Shown here: piece after piece, positions 23,507-33,388 of the stretch | Numbering within the stretch: position 1 is the stretch's first letter | Layout: each line of letters starts with the position of its first letter | Assembly (NCBI RefSeq): GCF_012979275.1 | Contig: NZ_JABASZ010000025.1 | Coordinates: forward strand, 62,001 to 126,000 | DNA: 64,000 nt | Reading direction: 5' to 3' | DNA from: Pseudopontixanthobacter vadosimaris | Lineage (GTDB): Bacteria; Pseudomonadota; Alphaproteobacteria; Sphingomonadales; Sphingomonadaceae | Notes under the pieces: model-generated | Database searches by the model: none | What the model was told of the DNA's origin: nothing | The model's input: the letters and a program-made list of their open reading frames with translations, nothing else | Made by a program: the position numbers and the translations under genes

Positions 23507-24835
23507 ATGAATATCACCCGCTTCGCCCCTTCGCCGACCGGCCATCTGCATGTCGGCAACATCCGCACCGCCCTGCATAATTTCCTGCTGGCCCGAAAGG
23601 CGGGCGGGCGCTTCCTGCTGCGAATCGACGATACGGACGCTGCCCGCAGCGAGGAACGCTTCGTCGAGGGCATTCGCCGCGATCTCGAATGGCTGGGCAT
23701 GGTTCCCGACGGAGAGGAACGGCAATCCGCGCGTCAGGATCTGTACGAGCAGGCTTTCGCCCGGCTTGTTGCGGATGGCCGCATCTATCGGGCCTACGAA
23801 ACCGCGCAGGAGCTTGAACTCAAGCGCAAGATACAGCTCGGCCGCGGGCGCCCGCCGATTTACGACCGGGCAGCGCTCGCCCTGACCGAGGCCGATCATG
23901 CTGCCCGGCTTGCCGAGGGGGTGCATCCGCATTGGCGCTTCCGCCTGGATCATGAAACCCCGATCGAATGGAACGACGCCATCCGCGGCCCGGTGCGCTT
24001 CGATCCGGCGCTGCTGTCCGATCCGGTCGTCAGAAGGGCGGACGACAGCTGGCTCTATATGCTTCCCAGCGCGGTGGACGATATCGAGATGGGCATCACC
24101 GACGTCCTGCGGGGCGAGGATCACGTCTCCAACACGGCCGTCCAGATCCAGATGTTCGAGGCCTTGGGCGCGGGCCCGCCTGCGTTCGCGCATGAGGCCC
24201 TGCTGGTCGGCAGCGAAGGCAAGCTGTCCAAGCGGCTCGGCTCGCTGGGGGTCGAGGAACTGCGCGCCTCTGGCATAGAACCGATGGCCGTGCTGTCGCT
24301 GCTGGCGCGGCTCGGTTCGTCGCAGCCGGTCGAACCGGTTGGATCGCAGCAGGTGCTGATCGACAGCTTCGATCTTGCCAGCTTCGGCCGGGCGCCGGCG
24401 CGTTTCGACGAAGCCGATCTGGCCCGGCTGAACGCACAGATCCTGCACGCACAGGATTATGCAGCGGTGCAGGATCGGCTGCCCGAAGGGATGGACGAAG
24501 CCGGATGGCTCGCGATCCGTCCGAATGTCGAAAAGCTCACCGATGCCGCCGAATGGTGGCAGATCGTGACGGGGCCGGTCGCCAGCCCCGTTTTCGAGGC
24601 GGACGACCGGGTGTATCTGACAGAGGCGCTGGGGCTGCTCGAATGGTCGGAAGACCCCTGGCGCGACTGGACTGGCCGCGTGAAGGAAGCGACGGGCCGC
24701 AAGGGCAAGACCCTCTTCCTGCCGCTGCGCCTGGCGCTGACCGGGCGCACATCGGGGCCGGACATGGCGCAGATCCTGCCGCTGATCGGTGAGGAAGCCG
24801 CTCGCGAACGGCTGGAACGCGCCGCCGCGGCCTAG
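23507..24835 (+). CDS. gltX: Glutamyl-tRNA synthetase
   Basis: A 442-residue class I aminoacyl-tRNA synthetase that charges tRNA with glutamate. The HIGH-equivalent is H15-V-G-N18 within RFAPSPTGHLHVGNIRTALH and the KMSKS-equivalent is K239-L-S-K-R243. Glutamate-site residues in the LLRIDDTDAARSEERF segment are typical. Many alphaproteobacteria encode two GltX paralogues, sometimes with one preferring tRNA-Gln for the transamidation route; which one this is cannot be told here. Its stop codon overlaps that of the convergent pyk gene: the two stops share the palindrome CTAG at 24832-24835. Confidence 0.93.
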   Translation: MNITRFAPSPTGHLHVGNIRTALHNFLLARKAGGRFLLRIDDTDAARSEERFVEGIRRDLEWLGMVPDGEERQSARQDLYEQAFARLVADGRIYRAYETAQELELKRKIQLGRGRPPIYDRAALALTEADHAARLAEGVHPHWRFRLDHETPIEWNDAIRGPVRFDPALLSDPVVRRADDSWLYMLPSAVDDIEMGITDVLRGEDHVSNTAVQIQMFEALGAGPPAFAHEALLVGSEGKLSKRLGSLGVEELRASGIEPMAVLSLLARLGSSQPVEPVGSQQVLIDSFDLASFGRAPARFDEADLARLNAQILHAQDYAAVQDRLPEGMDEAGWLAIRPNVEKLTDAAEWWQIVTGPVASPVFEADDRVYLTEALGLLEWSEDPWRDWTGRVKEATGRKGKTLFLPLRLALTGRTSGPDMAQILPLIGEEAARERLERAAAA

Positions 24836-26301
24836 CTTGTGTGACGCTTCAACTCGTCCCCGATCAGGGTGACGACATGCAGCAGATTGGTCGCGCCCGG
24901 GGTTCCGAAAGGCACCCCCGCCAGCGCGACCAGCTTGCTGCCGGCCTTGCCGAAACCGTGGCGCAGCGCCATTCGCTTGCCCTTGGCGATCATCTCCTCG
25001 AAACTGCCGATATCGCGCGTGGTCACCGCGTGGGCACCCCATAGCAGCGCTACGCGGCGGGCGGTCTTGATCGACGGCGTCAGTACCAGCATGGGCACGC
25101 TGGGCCGTTCGCGCGCCACGCGGCGGGCGGTCGAACCTGACCCGGTGAACACGACGATGGCGGCGATCGGTACCGTATCGGCGATGGTCATGCAGCTATG
25201 CGCCAGCGCATCCGCCGTCGTCGCATCGGGCGGCGTGTCGAGAAAGCGGACGCGCGACAGATAGGCATCGTCATGCTCCACCTGGGCGGCGATGCGGTGC
25301 ATGATGCTGACCGCTTCTTCGGGCCATTCACCGGCGGCGGTTTCCGCCGACAGCATCACCGCATCCGCACCGTCATAGACGGCATTCGCCACGTCGGACA
25401 CTTCGGCGCGAGTCGGGGTGGGGCTTTCGATCATGCTTTCCAGCATCTGTGTCGCCACGATGACCGGCTTGCCCGCCTTGCGCGTTTCATTGACGATGCG
25501 CTTCTGCAGCGGCGGCACCTCTTCGGGGTGCAGTTCCACGCCCAAATCGCCGCGCGCCACCATCACCGCATCGGACAAGAGGATGATCTCGGACAGGCGG
25601 CGCACCGCCATCGGCTTCTCGATCTTCGCGCAGAGCGACCCGTGCCCGCCCATCAGGCGGCGAGCCTCGGCCAGATCCTCGCCGCGCTGGACGAAGCTGA
25701 GGCCGATCCAGTCCGCGCCATGCTGCATGGCGAAGGCCAGATCCTTCCGGTCCTTTTCGGTCAGGGCGGGAATGGGAATCTCGGCATCGGGCACATTCAC
25801 GCCCTTGCGGTCGGAAATGACGCCGCCGACTTCGGCCGAGCAGAGGATCTCGTCCTCACCGGCGCGGATCACGCGAAGCCGGATCTTGCCATCGTTGATC
25901 AGCAGGCGCTGGCCTTTTTCCAGCAGGCCGAACAATTCGGGATGCGGCAGTTCGACGCGGGTTTCGTCGCCCGGTTCCGGGTTGCGGTCGAGCGTGAAAT
26001 GGCCCGAATGCCGAATCACCGCCTTGCCGCCCGCGAAGCTGCCGACCCGCAGTTTCGGTCCCTGCAAATCGCAGAATATGGCGATGGGGTGGTGGCATTC
26101 CGCCTCGATCTCGCGAATTGCGTGGATCGTTTCGGCATGGGTCTGGTGATCGCCGTGGCTCATGTTCACCCGGAAGGCATCGGCGCCTGCCCGCACCAGT
26201 TTCCGCAGCATGTCGGGTGATCGGCTGGCCGGCCCCACCGTCGTGAGGATCTTGACCTTGCGGCCGCGGGGTTGAAAGCGTTTCGCTGCGGGCTTTTCCA
26301 T
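24832..26301 (-). CDS. pyk: Pyruvate kinase
   Basis: A 489-residue glycolytic enzyme converting phosphoenolpyruvate and ADP to pyruvate and ATP. Landmarks: TVGPASRSPDMLRKLVRAGA and FRVNMSHGDH near the N-terminus, FCDLQGPKLRVG, the active-site stretch CAKIEKPMAVRR, MVARGDLGVELHPEEVP and VIVATQMLESMIESPTPTRA. The C-terminal regulatory domain is complete. The protein starts MEKPAAKRFQPRGRKVKIL; ATG 26301. It converges on gltX, and no hairpin terminator is visible between them, so the two transcripts must overlap at their ends. Confidence 0.97.
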   Translation of the reverse strand: MEKPAAKRFQPRGRKVKILTTVGPASRSPDMLRKLVRAGADAFRVNMSHGDHQTHAETIHAIREIEAECHHPIAIFCDLQGPKLRVGSFAGGKAVIRHSGHFTLDRNPEPGDETRVELPHPELFGLLEKGQRLLINDGKIRLRVIRAGEDEILCSAEVGGVISDRKGVNVPDAEIPIPALTEKDRKDLAFAMQHGADWIGLSFVQRGEDLAEARRLMGGHGSLCAKIEKPMAVRRLSEIILLSDAVMVARGDLGVELHPEEVPPLQKRIVNETRKAGKPVIVATQMLESMIESPTPTRAEVSDVANAVYDGADAVMLSAETAAGEWPEEAVSIMHRIAAQVEHDDAYLSRVRFLDTPPDATTADALAHSCMTIADTVPIAAIVVFTGSGSTARRVARERPSVPMLVLTPSIKTARRVALLWGAHAVTTRDIGSFEEMIAKGKRMALRHGFGKAGSKLVALAGVPFGTPGATNLLHVVTLIGDELKRHTS

Positions 26302-26350
26302 TCCCCGCGCCTATGCCAATGCGGCGTGTCAAAACAAGGATGAAACCGCT

Positions 26351-26668
26351 ATGGAAGCCATGAACAGCAACGCGGCAGACCCGCTCGACACCCTCGACGA
26401 TGCCGTGGCGGCGGCGGCATTCCGCCGGCTGGTGCGCCACCTGCGCCATCGCAGCGATGCCCAGAATATCGATCTGATGGGGCTGTCGGGCTTCTGCCGC
26501 AATTGCCTGGCGGACTGGATCCGCGATGCAGGGTTTGACGGTGACAAGGCCGCCGCGCGCCAGGTGATCCACGGCATGCCGATGGCGGAATGGAAGGAGC
26601 GGCACCAGCAGCCCGCCACGCCCGAACAGCTGGCCCGCATGGAGGCAAGCGTGGCGAAGAACGCCTGA
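26351..26668 (+). CDS. DUF1244 family protein
   Basis: A 105-residue cytoplasmic protein. FRRLVRHLRHRSDAQNIDLM, GLSGFCRNCLADWIRDA and HGMPMAEWKERHQ match the DUF1244 family, a small all-helical protein found across proteobacteria with no established function. The conserved CxxC (FCRNC) could bind metal. Start ATG 26351; a second ATG three codons later is also possible. It is divergent from pyk with only 49 bases between the starts, so the two promoters must overlap or abut. Confidence 0.85.
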   Translation: MEAMNSNAADPLDTLDDAVAAAAFRRLVRHLRHRSDAQNIDLMGLSGFCRNCLADWIRDAGFDGDKAAARQVIHGMPMAEWKERHQQPATPEQLARMEASVAKNA

Positions 26669-26796
26669 TCGCTGCAGCGGACGGGCGGCGGGGCGAATTA
26701 TCCCGCATCGCGCGGCCACGCGGCCTTCACCCCGGCGGGGCGGCACGCTAAGGCTCGCCGCCAACCGATTCTGACCCCATCATCCGGAGATACAAG

Positions 26797-27033
26797 ATGG
26801 CCGAAGCCACCGATGACCGCCTGCGCCTGCTGATCGAACGCATCGAGCGGCTGGAAGAGGAAAAGAAGGGTATTTCCGACGACATTCGCGATGTCTATGC
26901 CGAATCCAAGGCGGTGGGTTACGACCCCAAGATCATGCGCCAGATCGTGCGCCTGCGGAAGATGAAGCCTGACGACCGCAGCGAGATGGAAACCATTCTC
27001 GATACCTACAAGGCCGCGCTCGGCCTGGGTTGA
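26797..27033 (+). CDS. gapR: GapR-family DNA-binding protein (DUF2312)
   Basis: A 78-residue protein of the DUF2312/GapR family. In Caulobacter GapR is an essential nucleoid protein that forms a clamp around overtwisted DNA ahead of replication and transcription and aids topoisomerases. The sequence has the family's early coiled-coil helix ([19 protein letters not shown]), [20 protein letters not shown] and the terminal dimerisation helix ([16 protein letters not shown]). A ribosome site (CCGGAGATACAAG) precedes ATG 26797. It forms its own unit, with pairs of intergenic bases too short for other genes on each side. Confidence 0.88.
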   Translation: MAEATDDRLRLLIERIERLEEEKKGISDDIRDVYAESKAVGYDPKIMRQIVRLRKMKPDDRSEMETILDTYKAALGLG

Positions 27034-27111
27034 GCGGGCGAACCGTCAAGTGGTGAAAGGCGGCGGCTGCGGCTGCCGTCCTTTTTGCTCCGGCGATCCC
27101 GATAAGAGGGA

Positions 27112-27840
27112 TTACCCGCCAAAAATCAGGATGAGGCCGATGGCGGTGCCATTGTGCAGCACATGCAGCAGGATGGCGGACCACAGACCGTAAGTGACGC
27201 GTGCATAGCCAAAGATCATCCCGGCGATGAATTGCGGTATCACCAGCGGCAGCGCGTAGGCGAGGCTGGTACCTTCGTAATTGAACAGATGCACCAGCGC
27301 GAAGCTGAGGCTGGCAATGGCGAAGAACACCGGAAACGCTGCGCGGAACCAGGGATAAGGCGGCCGGCCCTGCTGCATGGCGGACAGCACCGTCGCCGCG
27401 ATCAGCACCGCAAAGACGATGCCGAATCCGGCAAGGTGGGGCGGGACCATTCCGCCGGCCAGCGCACCATAGGAGGCCGCAACCAGCAGGAACGGCACGA
27501 GATGCGCGGGCCTGCCCGAAAGCCATCCGCGGAACACCGCTTCTTCCAGTGCCGGCACCAGCAGCACCACGAACAGGATTTCCAGCGGCCCGAAATCCAG
27601 ATCTTCCAGCGCATTGTCGGGAAAGGTCAGCCCCAGCGTCTCGGCGGCGAAGGCGATGAGAATGAGCGGCACCATCAGCGCCAGATCGAGCAGATAGAGC
27701 ATACCTGTTCGCCGCAGGGTCTCCGCATTCATGCCTGTCGCTGCATCGGGCAATTCCGGGCGGCGGAGGAAAGCGGTAAAGCGCTGGAAGGTGGCGGGCA
27801 GACCGAAATCGCCCGCAGGTCTTGAGACTTGGTCGCTCAT
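27112..27840 (-). CDS. CPBP-family intramembrane glutamic protease
   Basis: A 242-residue membrane protein with six or so hydrophobic segments. The CPBP/Abi signature EExxxR is at E99-E-A-V-F-R104 ([15 protein letters not shown]), and the second motif is FALVHLFNY with its His. These proteins are Rce1-like intramembrane proteases; in bacteria they act in bacteriocin self-immunity or protein processing. No bacteriocin gene is nearby. It starts at ATG 27840 and is divergent from yebC with 70 bases between starts. Confidence 0.85.
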   Translation of the reverse strand: MSDQVSRPAGDFGLPATFQRFTAFLRRPELPDAATGMNAETLRRTGMLYLLDLALMVPLILIAFAAETLGLTFPDNALEDLDFGPLEILFVVLLVPALEEAVFRGWLSGRPAHLVPFLLVAASYGALAGGMVPPHLAGFGIVFAVLIAATVLSAMQQGRPPYPWFRAAFPVFFAIASLSFALVHLFNYEGTSLAYALPLVIPQFIAGMIFGYARVTYGLWSAILLHVLHNGTAIGLILIFGG

Positions 27841-27910
27841 GCGGCTAATGCAGGCCCCTGAATCTGATTGCAGATACGCTTTTCAATCCGGACACTGGAC
27901 GATTACCGAC

Positions 27911-28660
27911 ATGGCAGGCCATTCCAAATTCAAGAACATCATGCATCGCAAGGGCGCGCAGGACAAGAAGCGCTCGGCGATGTTCTCCAAGCTCAGCCGC
28001 GAAATCACCGTCGCGGCCAAGATGGGCATGCCCGACCCGGACATGAACCCGCGCCTGAGGCTGGCGGTGAACGCAGCCAAGAGCCAGTCGATGCCCAAGG
28101 ACAATATCCAGCGCGCCATCGACAAGGCCAGTGCCAATGAAGGCGACGATTACGAGGAAATCCGCTATGAAGGCTATGGCCCCGGCGGGTCGGCCATCAT
28201 CGTCGAGGCGCTGACCGACAATCGCAATCGTACCGCCACCAACATCCGCACCGCGTTTTCGAAGAATGGCGGCAATCTGGGCGCTTCGGGATCGGTCGCG
28301 CATGGTTTCGAACGGCTCGGCCTGATCGTCTATCCCGCCAGCATCGGCGGCGAGGACAAGGTGCTGGAAGCCGCGCTGGAAGCCGGCGCGCAGGATATCC
28401 AGTCGGGCGCTGAGGAGCATGAGATATGGACCGCCGCCGACGATCTGCATGAAGTTGCGAATGCGCTGGAAAAGGCGCTGGGCGAGGCCGAAACCGTCAA
28501 GCTGGCGTGGAAGCCCAATCTGACCGTCGACATGGATGAAAAGGACGCGGGCACCCTGTTCAAGCTGGTCGACGCGCTGGACGATGATGACGACGTGCAG
28601 ACGGTGTGGGGCAATTACGAGGTCAGCGACGAGATCATGGAGCGGCTGGAGGCCGAATGA
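27911..28660 (+). CDS. yebC: YebC/PmpR-family protein
   Basis: A 249-residue cytoplasmic protein of the YebC/TACO1 family. It begins [20 protein letters not shown], the family hallmark, and contains NIQRAIDKA and [18 protein letters not shown]. The family was described as a transcriptional regulator and more recently as a translation factor that helps ribosomes past proline stretches; the role here cannot be decided. ATG 27911 is decisive because of the conserved start. It overlaps ruvC by ATGA (28657-28660), a common arrangement. Confidence 0.95.
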   Translation: MAGHSKFKNIMHRKGAQDKKRSAMFSKLSREITVAAKMGMPDPDMNPRLRLAVNAAKSQSMPKDNIQRAIDKASANEGDDYEEIRYEGYGPGGSAIIVEALTDNRNRTATNIRTAFSKNGGNLGASGSVAHGFERLGLIVYPASIGGEDKVLEAALEAGAQDIQSGAEEHEIWTAADDLHEVANALEKALGEAETVKLAWKPNLTVDMDEKDAGTLFKLVDALDDDDDVQTVWGNYEVSDEIMERLEAE

Positions 28661-29169
28661 GCCTGCCCGCCAGGGGCGCGCCGGTTCGCATCCTGGGTCT
28701 CGACCCGTCGCTTTCCTGCACCGGCTGGGGCATCGTCGAATCGCAGGGTGCGCGGCTGGTGCATGTTGCCAACGGCCAGCTCCCCAGCGATGCGAAACTT
28801 TCGATGGCTTTGCGCCTCGCGACGCTACAGACGGAGCTGGCGCAGATTATCGCGGAATTCCGGCCTGACCGCGCCGCGGCGGAGGAAGTCTTCGTCAACA
28901 AGAACCCGCAGTCGACGCTGAAGCTGGCGCAGGCGCGGGGCGCGATCCTCGCCGCATGCGGGGCGGCCGGACTTGCCGTCAACGAACACGCCACAAGGCT
29001 GGTGAAGAAGGCCGTGACCGGCACCGGCGCCGCCGAGAAGCGTCAGGTGCAGGCGATGATAAAGATATTGCTGCCCGCAGCGCAAGTCGCCGGTCCCGAT
29101 GCCGCCGACGCGCTCGCGGTCGCGATCGCCGATGCTCACCTGGGTTCAGGCGTGCAGGGGAGGATCTGA
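28657..29169 (+). CDS. ruvC: Holliday junction resolvase RuvC
   Basis: A 170-residue endonuclease that cuts Holliday junctions made during recombination, working with RuvAB. Catalytic acids: D16 (ILGLDPSLS), E76 ([10 protein letters not shown]), and D148/D151 ([11 protein letters not shown]). ATG 28657 overlaps the yebC stop by four bases, indicating coupled translation. ruvA and ruvB, which often follow, are absent here; the next gene is convergent. Confidence 0.95.
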   Translation: MSLPARGAPVRILGLDPSLSCTGWGIVESQGARLVHVANGQLPSDAKLSMALRLATLQTELAQIIAEFRPDRAAAEEVFVNKNPQSTLKLAQARGAILAACGAAGLAVNEHATRLVKKAVTGTGAAEKRQVQAMIKILLPAAQVAGPDAADALAVAIADAHLGSGVQGRI

Positions 29170-29180
29170 CCGCAGCGGAC

Positions 29181-30263
29181 CTAAGCCGGGCTTGTCGCTC
29201 GCCCGCGCTGTTCGGCCAGGATCGTCCAGCCTGCGAGGAACAGCCCCGCGACCACCGGGCCGATGACGATACCGCTGAGGCCGAATACCGCGATTCCGCC
29301 AAGGGTGGTCACCAGCACGATCCAGTCAGGGATGCCGGTGTCGCGCCCGACCAGGATGGGCCGCAGCAGATTGTCGGCCAGGCCGATGACCAGAACGCCC
29401 GATGCGATCACCACCGCGCCCTGCCAGATCGCGCCCGTCACCAGCAGATAGATCGCGACGGGCAGCCAGACGATGGCGGGGCCGAGCGCAGGCAGCAGTG
29501 AAAAGATCGCCATGAGCAGTCCGAACAGCAGCGCGGCGGGCACGCCGACGATCCAGAAGGTGATGGCACCCAGGGCGCCCTGCACCAGCCCCACGACGAC
29601 CGATCCCTTGATGGTCGCGCGAACGATTGTGACAAAGGCAATCGCCAGCCGGTCAGCGACGCCATGGTCCAGCGGCAGCCCGTCGGTGATCGTCCGACCC
29701 AACCGTTTGCCGTCCCGCAGCAGGAAATAGGTGACGTAAAGGCCGACTGCGAAGGACAGGAAGAAGGAAAAGGCACCGCCCCCGATGGCGAGCGCCTGCG
29801 CGGCAATTGCGCCGACGCTTGCCTGGATCAGTTCCGAAATCCTTGCCTGCGTCGCGCTGAAATCGCCGTAGCCGGAATCGTCCAGCATGATCCGCAGGCG
29901 TTCGGGCAGGGCGTCGTAATAGCGGGCGAAATATTCCGCGGCGTCGATCTGCTGCGCCTCGATGGCGTAATAGACCGCCGTGGCCTGATCGACGATAAGG
30001 CTGCCGATCACCACCGCCGGTATGACCACCGCGACAAGGATGGTGAGCAAGGCGAGCAGCGCGGCGCGGTTTTCATGGCCGCGCAACTGGTGCAGGACGC
30101 GCTGGTAAAGCGGCTGGAACATGATGGCAGCGATGGTCGCCCACAGGATAGCGGACATGAAGGGCCAGGCCACCGCGCCCAGGAACAGGGTAATGGCGGC
30201 AAGGAACAGGACCAGCCCGCCCTGCTCGAGTCGCGTGCGTCCTGACTGATCGAAACTGTTCAC
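29181..30263 (-). CDS. AI-2E family transporter
   Basis: A 360-residue inner-membrane protein of the AI-2E family (UPF0118). It has about eight hydrophobic segments with the typical start LVLFLAAITLFLGAVAWPFM, a soluble middle portion (residues about 105-155), GLYVTYFLLRDGKRLGRTI and the end LSGIVIGPVVAGLFLAGWTI. Members range from autoinducer-2 exporters to Na+/H+ antiporters, so the name is not a functional claim. It converges on ruvC with 11 bases between stops. Confidence 0.88.
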   Translation of the reverse strand: MNSFDQSGRTRLEQGGLVLFLAAITLFLGAVAWPFMSAILWATIAAIMFQPLYQRVLHQLRGHENRAALLALLTILVAVVIPAVVIGSLIVDQATAVYYAIEAQQIDAAEYFARYYDALPERLRIMLDDSGYGDFSATQARISELIQASVGAIAAQALAIGGGAFSFFLSFAVGLYVTYFLLRDGKRLGRTITDGLPLDHGVADRLAIAFVTIVRATIKGSVVVGLVQGALGAITFWIVGVPAALLFGLLMAIFSLLPALGPAIVWLPVAIYLLVTGAIWQGAVVIASGVLVIGLADNLLRPILVGRDTGIPDWIVLVTTLGGIAVFGLSGIVIGPVVAGLFLAGWTILAEQRGRATSPA

Positions 30264-30491
30264 CGACTGGCCCTTTATCCCGCTTTCATGGTGCCTCTAG
30301 CGGATGAGGGGCGGTGGCGAAACGAAGATTGCGGATGCGCTTGCATTCCGGCCCTTGATCGGCTGGCCCACCGGGGGCAGAGTGGCCCTGCCCCGATCAT
30401 CCTGAGCGCAACCATCGCACGGAGCTGGGGCATCGCATGTAGAAGCTGGCCCTCGGCCGCAACCATTTTGGCGCAGCAAGGATCATCAGGC

Positions 30492-32777
30492 ATGGCCGAA
30501 CACAAGGATCTTCCCCATTCCAGCGGCCCTGCCGGCGGCTGGGGGTCGATGAAGGGCATCACCCGCATCTTCGGCGAAACCTGGGCGGAGGCAGGCGCGC
30601 TCGACACCCTCGGGCGGCAGAACAAGACCAAGGGGCACATGTGTTCGTCCTGCGCCTGGCCGAAGCCTGCCAATTACAAGCCCTTCGAGTTCTGCGAGAA
30701 TGGCGCCAAGGCGACCTTGTGGGAAAGCACCAGCGCTCGCTGCACGCCGGAATTCTTTGCGCAGGCAGGCCACAAGGTGACCGAACTGCGCGACTGGCGC
30801 GACCATGACCTCGAGATGCAGGGACGGTTGACTCACCCGCTGCGTTATGACGCGCAAAGCGATCGCTATGTCGCCGTGTCGTGGGACGAAGCCTTCGCCG
30901 CGATCGGCGAACGGCTGCGCGAACTTCCCGTGGAAAGCGTTGTCTTCTACGCTTCGGGCCATGCCGGGCTGGAAGCCTCCTATCTTTATGCGCTGCTCGC
31001 CCGCGCCTATGGCAACAACAATCTGCCGCAGAGCAGCAACATGTGCCACGAGACGACCTCGGTGGGCCTGAAGAAAGTTCTCGGCACGCCGGTCGGCACC
31101 GTCACCTGGGACGATCTGGACAAGACCGATGCCTATTTCTTCTTCGGCCAGAATCCCGGAACCAACAGCCCGCGATTCCTGCATCCGCTGAAGGAGGCGA
31201 AGGATCGCGGCGCGAAGATCGTCACTTTCAATCCGGTGATCGAACAGGGGCTGGTCAGCTTCGTCGATCCGCAGAACCCGGTTGATATGGTCACCGGGCG
31301 CGAAACGAAGATTTCCGACCAGTATCACCAGCTTCGCGCCGGGGGCGACGTCGCCGCCATTCTGGGCATGTGCAAAATCGTGGTCGAAGCCGACGATGCG
31401 GCACGAGCAAAGGGCGAGGCCGAAGTGATCGACCATGCCTTCATCGCCGAACACACGGTCGGCTTCGATGAATATGTCGATTACTGCCGCGCCGCCGATT
31501 GGGCGGAGATCGAGCGGGAGAGCGGATTGACCGAAAGTGCGCTGCGCGATGCCGCTGGCATCTACATGCGGGCCGAAAAGGTCATCGGCGTCTATGGCAT
31601 GGGCCTGACGCAGCACCGCCATGGAGCGCTGAACCTGGCCATGTTCGCCAATTTCCTGCTGCTGCGCGGCAATATCGGCCGCGAAGGTGCAGGCGCCTGT
31701 CCGGTGCGCGGGCACAGCAATGTGCAGGGGCAGCGGACCGTGGGCATTGCCGAGAAGGCGAAACTGATCCCGATGGACCGCCTGAAGGCGCTGTTCGGCT
31801 TCGACCCGCCGACGAAGGACGGGATGCATATCGTCGATGCGGTGAACGGGTTGATCGAAGGTGAGGTGAAAGGCTTCATCTCTCTGGGCGGCAATCTGCT
31901 GCGCGCGGTGCCGGATCAGGAACGGATGGAGGAAGGCTGGGCGAAGCAGGATCTCACCGTGATGATCTCCACCAAGCTCAACCGCAGCCACCTGTTTCCC
32001 GGCAAACACGCCTATATCTTACCCTGCCTCGCCCGTAGCGAGATCGACATGCAGGCGAGCGGCAACCAGGCCATCACCATCGAGGACAGCTTCTCGATGA
32101 TCCACGGTTCGCTCGGCCGCCGTCAGCCGGCAGCCGATACGCTGAAGAGCGAAATGGATATCGTCTGTTCCATCGCGGAGGCGGCGCTTGCCCCCAATCC
32201 GCAGCTGAAATGGCGCGACTGGGTGGGCGATTACGCGCTTGTCCGCGATCTGATCGCGCAGACCTATCCCGACGATTTTCACGATTTCAACGCGCGGATG
32301 TGGGAGCCGGGCGGCTTCTATCGCGGCAATCCGGCCCGCGAGCGCATCTGGAAGACGGAGGTGGGCAAGGCGATCATCACCACGCCCGAACGGCTGAACG
32401 TGACCGGTTTCAAGGACAGGCCGGGCCGCTACCGGCTGCTGACGATGCGGTCGAACGATCAGTTCAACACGACGATCTATGGCTATAGCGACCGGTTTCG
32501 CGGGATCGAGGGCACGCGCGACGTGGTGCTGATGAACCCCGACGACATTGCCGACGCAGGGCTGCGCGACGGGCAGTCGGTGCGGCTGGTGGGCGATGCG
32601 GATGATGGGGTGGACCGGAACCTGGGGGGGCTGAAACTGGTGGCTTATGCCCTGCCGCGAGGGACGATCGCGTCTTATTACCCGGAATGCAACGTGCTGA
32701 TCTCGATCGACAATCACGATGAATTATCGAAAACGCCGGGTTCCAAATCGATACCAGTGCGGATCGAGGCAGCCTGA
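30492..32777 (+). CDS. FdhF/YdeP-family molybdopterin oxidoreductase
   Basis: A 761-residue molybdopterin-dependent oxidoreductase of the YdeP/formate dehydrogenase H-like group. GHMCSSCAWPKPANY lies near the N-terminus; the Mo-ligating position is C185 in SNMCHETTSVGL, an ordinary TGC codon, so it is cysteine-type and not a selenoprotein. Pterin-binding stretches include GMGLTQHRHGALN and VRGHSNVQGQRT. The C-terminal cofactor-closing domain (NVTGFKDRPGRYRLLTMRSN) is complete. YdeP relatives are linked to acid resistance in enterics, but the substrate is unknown. ATG 30492 is chosen; the frame is open further upstream without homology. mobA and fdhD follow, consistent with cofactor maturation in one operon. 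Confidence 0.88.
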   Translation: MAEHKDLPHSSGPAGGWGSMKGITRIFGETWAEAGALDTLGRQNKTKGHMCSSCAWPKPANYKPFEFCENGAKATLWESTSARCTPEFFAQAGHKVTELRDWRDHDLEMQGRLTHPLRYDAQSDRYVAVSWDEAFAAIGERLRELPVESVVFYASGHAGLEASYLYALLARAYGNNNLPQSSNMCHETTSVGLKKVLGTPVGTVTWDDLDKTDAYFFFGQNPGTNSPRFLHPLKEAKDRGAKIVTFNPVIEQGLVSFVDPQNPVDMVTGRETKISDQYHQLRAGGDVAAILGMCKIVVEADDAARAKGEAEVIDHAFIAEHTVGFDEYVDYCRAADWAEIERESGLTESALRDAAGIYMRAEKVIGVYGMGLTQHRHGALNLAMFANFLLLRGNIGREGAGACPVRGHSNVQGQRTVGIAEKAKLIPMDRLKALFGFDPPTKDGMHIVDAVNGLIEGEVKGFISLGGNLLRAVPDQERMEEGWAKQDLTVMISTKLNRSHLFPGKHAYILPCLARSEIDMQASGNQAITIEDSFSMIHGSLGRRQPAADTLKSEMDIVCSIAEAALAPNPQLKWRDWVGDYALVRDLIAQTYPDDFHDFNARMWEPGGFYRGNPARERIWKTEVGKAIITTPERLNVTGFKDRPGRYRLLTMRSNDQFNTTIYGYSDRFRGIEGTRDVVLMNPDDIADAGLRDGQSVRLVGDADDGVDRNLGGLKLVAYALPRGTIASYYPECNVLISIDNHDELSKTPGSKSIPVRIEAA

Positions 32778-32785
32778 GCGCTTCC

Positions 32786-33388
32786 ATGCCACAGGTGCCG
32801 GACGGCACGGGCGACCTGCTGGGAGTCGTGCTCGCCGGTGGCGCGTCGCGCCGGTTTGGCACCGACAAGGCACAGGCTTTCCTCGAAGGGCGGACGCTCC
32901 TCGCCCATGCGATCCGCAGCCTTGGCCGCATGGTCCCCGCCGTGATTGTCGCAGGCGAGGGGCGGGGCGTGGCAGACTCGCTGCCGCGCAGCGGGGTTCC
33001 GCAGGGCGTGACGACGGTACCGGATTGGCCGCAGCCCGGCATGGGGCCGCTGGGCGGTATGGCAGGAGCGCTCCTGCACGCGCGGGAACGCAATTACGCT
33101 GCCATTCTGACCATAGGTGTGGACACGCCCGGTCTTCCGGACGACCTGCCTCGCCGGCTGTCGCCCGGCCCGGCCTGTTTCGCGGCCCAGCCCATCGTCG
33201 GCCTCTGGCCCGTTGTTACTCTCGCTGCGCTTCAGGCGCTGCTGCGATCCAGCGCCAGTCATGCGGTGCGGGCCTTTGCCGATGCCGTGGATGCGCGCCG
33301 TATTCCGGGCGGCGAGGCCTTCGCCAATATCAACACGCCGCAGGATCTTGCCCGGCTGCTGAACGAAGATCCGGGCAGCGATGGTTGA
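32786..33388 (+). CDS. mobA: Molybdenum cofactor guanylyltransferase
   Basis: A 200-residue enzyme that attaches GMP to Mo-molybdopterin, giving the bis-MGD cofactor needed by DMSO-reductase-type enzymes such as its neighbour. The nucleotide-binding motif is VLAGGASRRFGTDKA (residues about 15-29), followed by PQPGMGPLGGMAGAL and GVDTPGLPDDL (metal-binding D). It starts 8 bases after the oxidoreductase and overlaps fdhD by 8 bases, so the three genes form one operon. Confidence 0.92.
   Translation: MPQVPDGTGDLLGVVLAGGASRRFGTDKAQAFLEGRTLLAHAIRSLGRMVPAVIVAGEGRGVADSLPRSGVPQGVTTVPDWPQPGMGPLGGMAGALLHARERNYAAILTIGVDTPGLPDDLPRRLSPGPACFAAQPIVGLWPVVTLAALQALLRSSASHAVRAFADAVDARRIPGGEAFANINTPQDLARLLNEDPGSDG

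Noticed and set aside
30492-32777. Selenocysteine in the formate dehydrogenase-like protein
   Set aside because: The Mo-ligating position is a normal TGC cysteine codon and there is no in-frame TGA.
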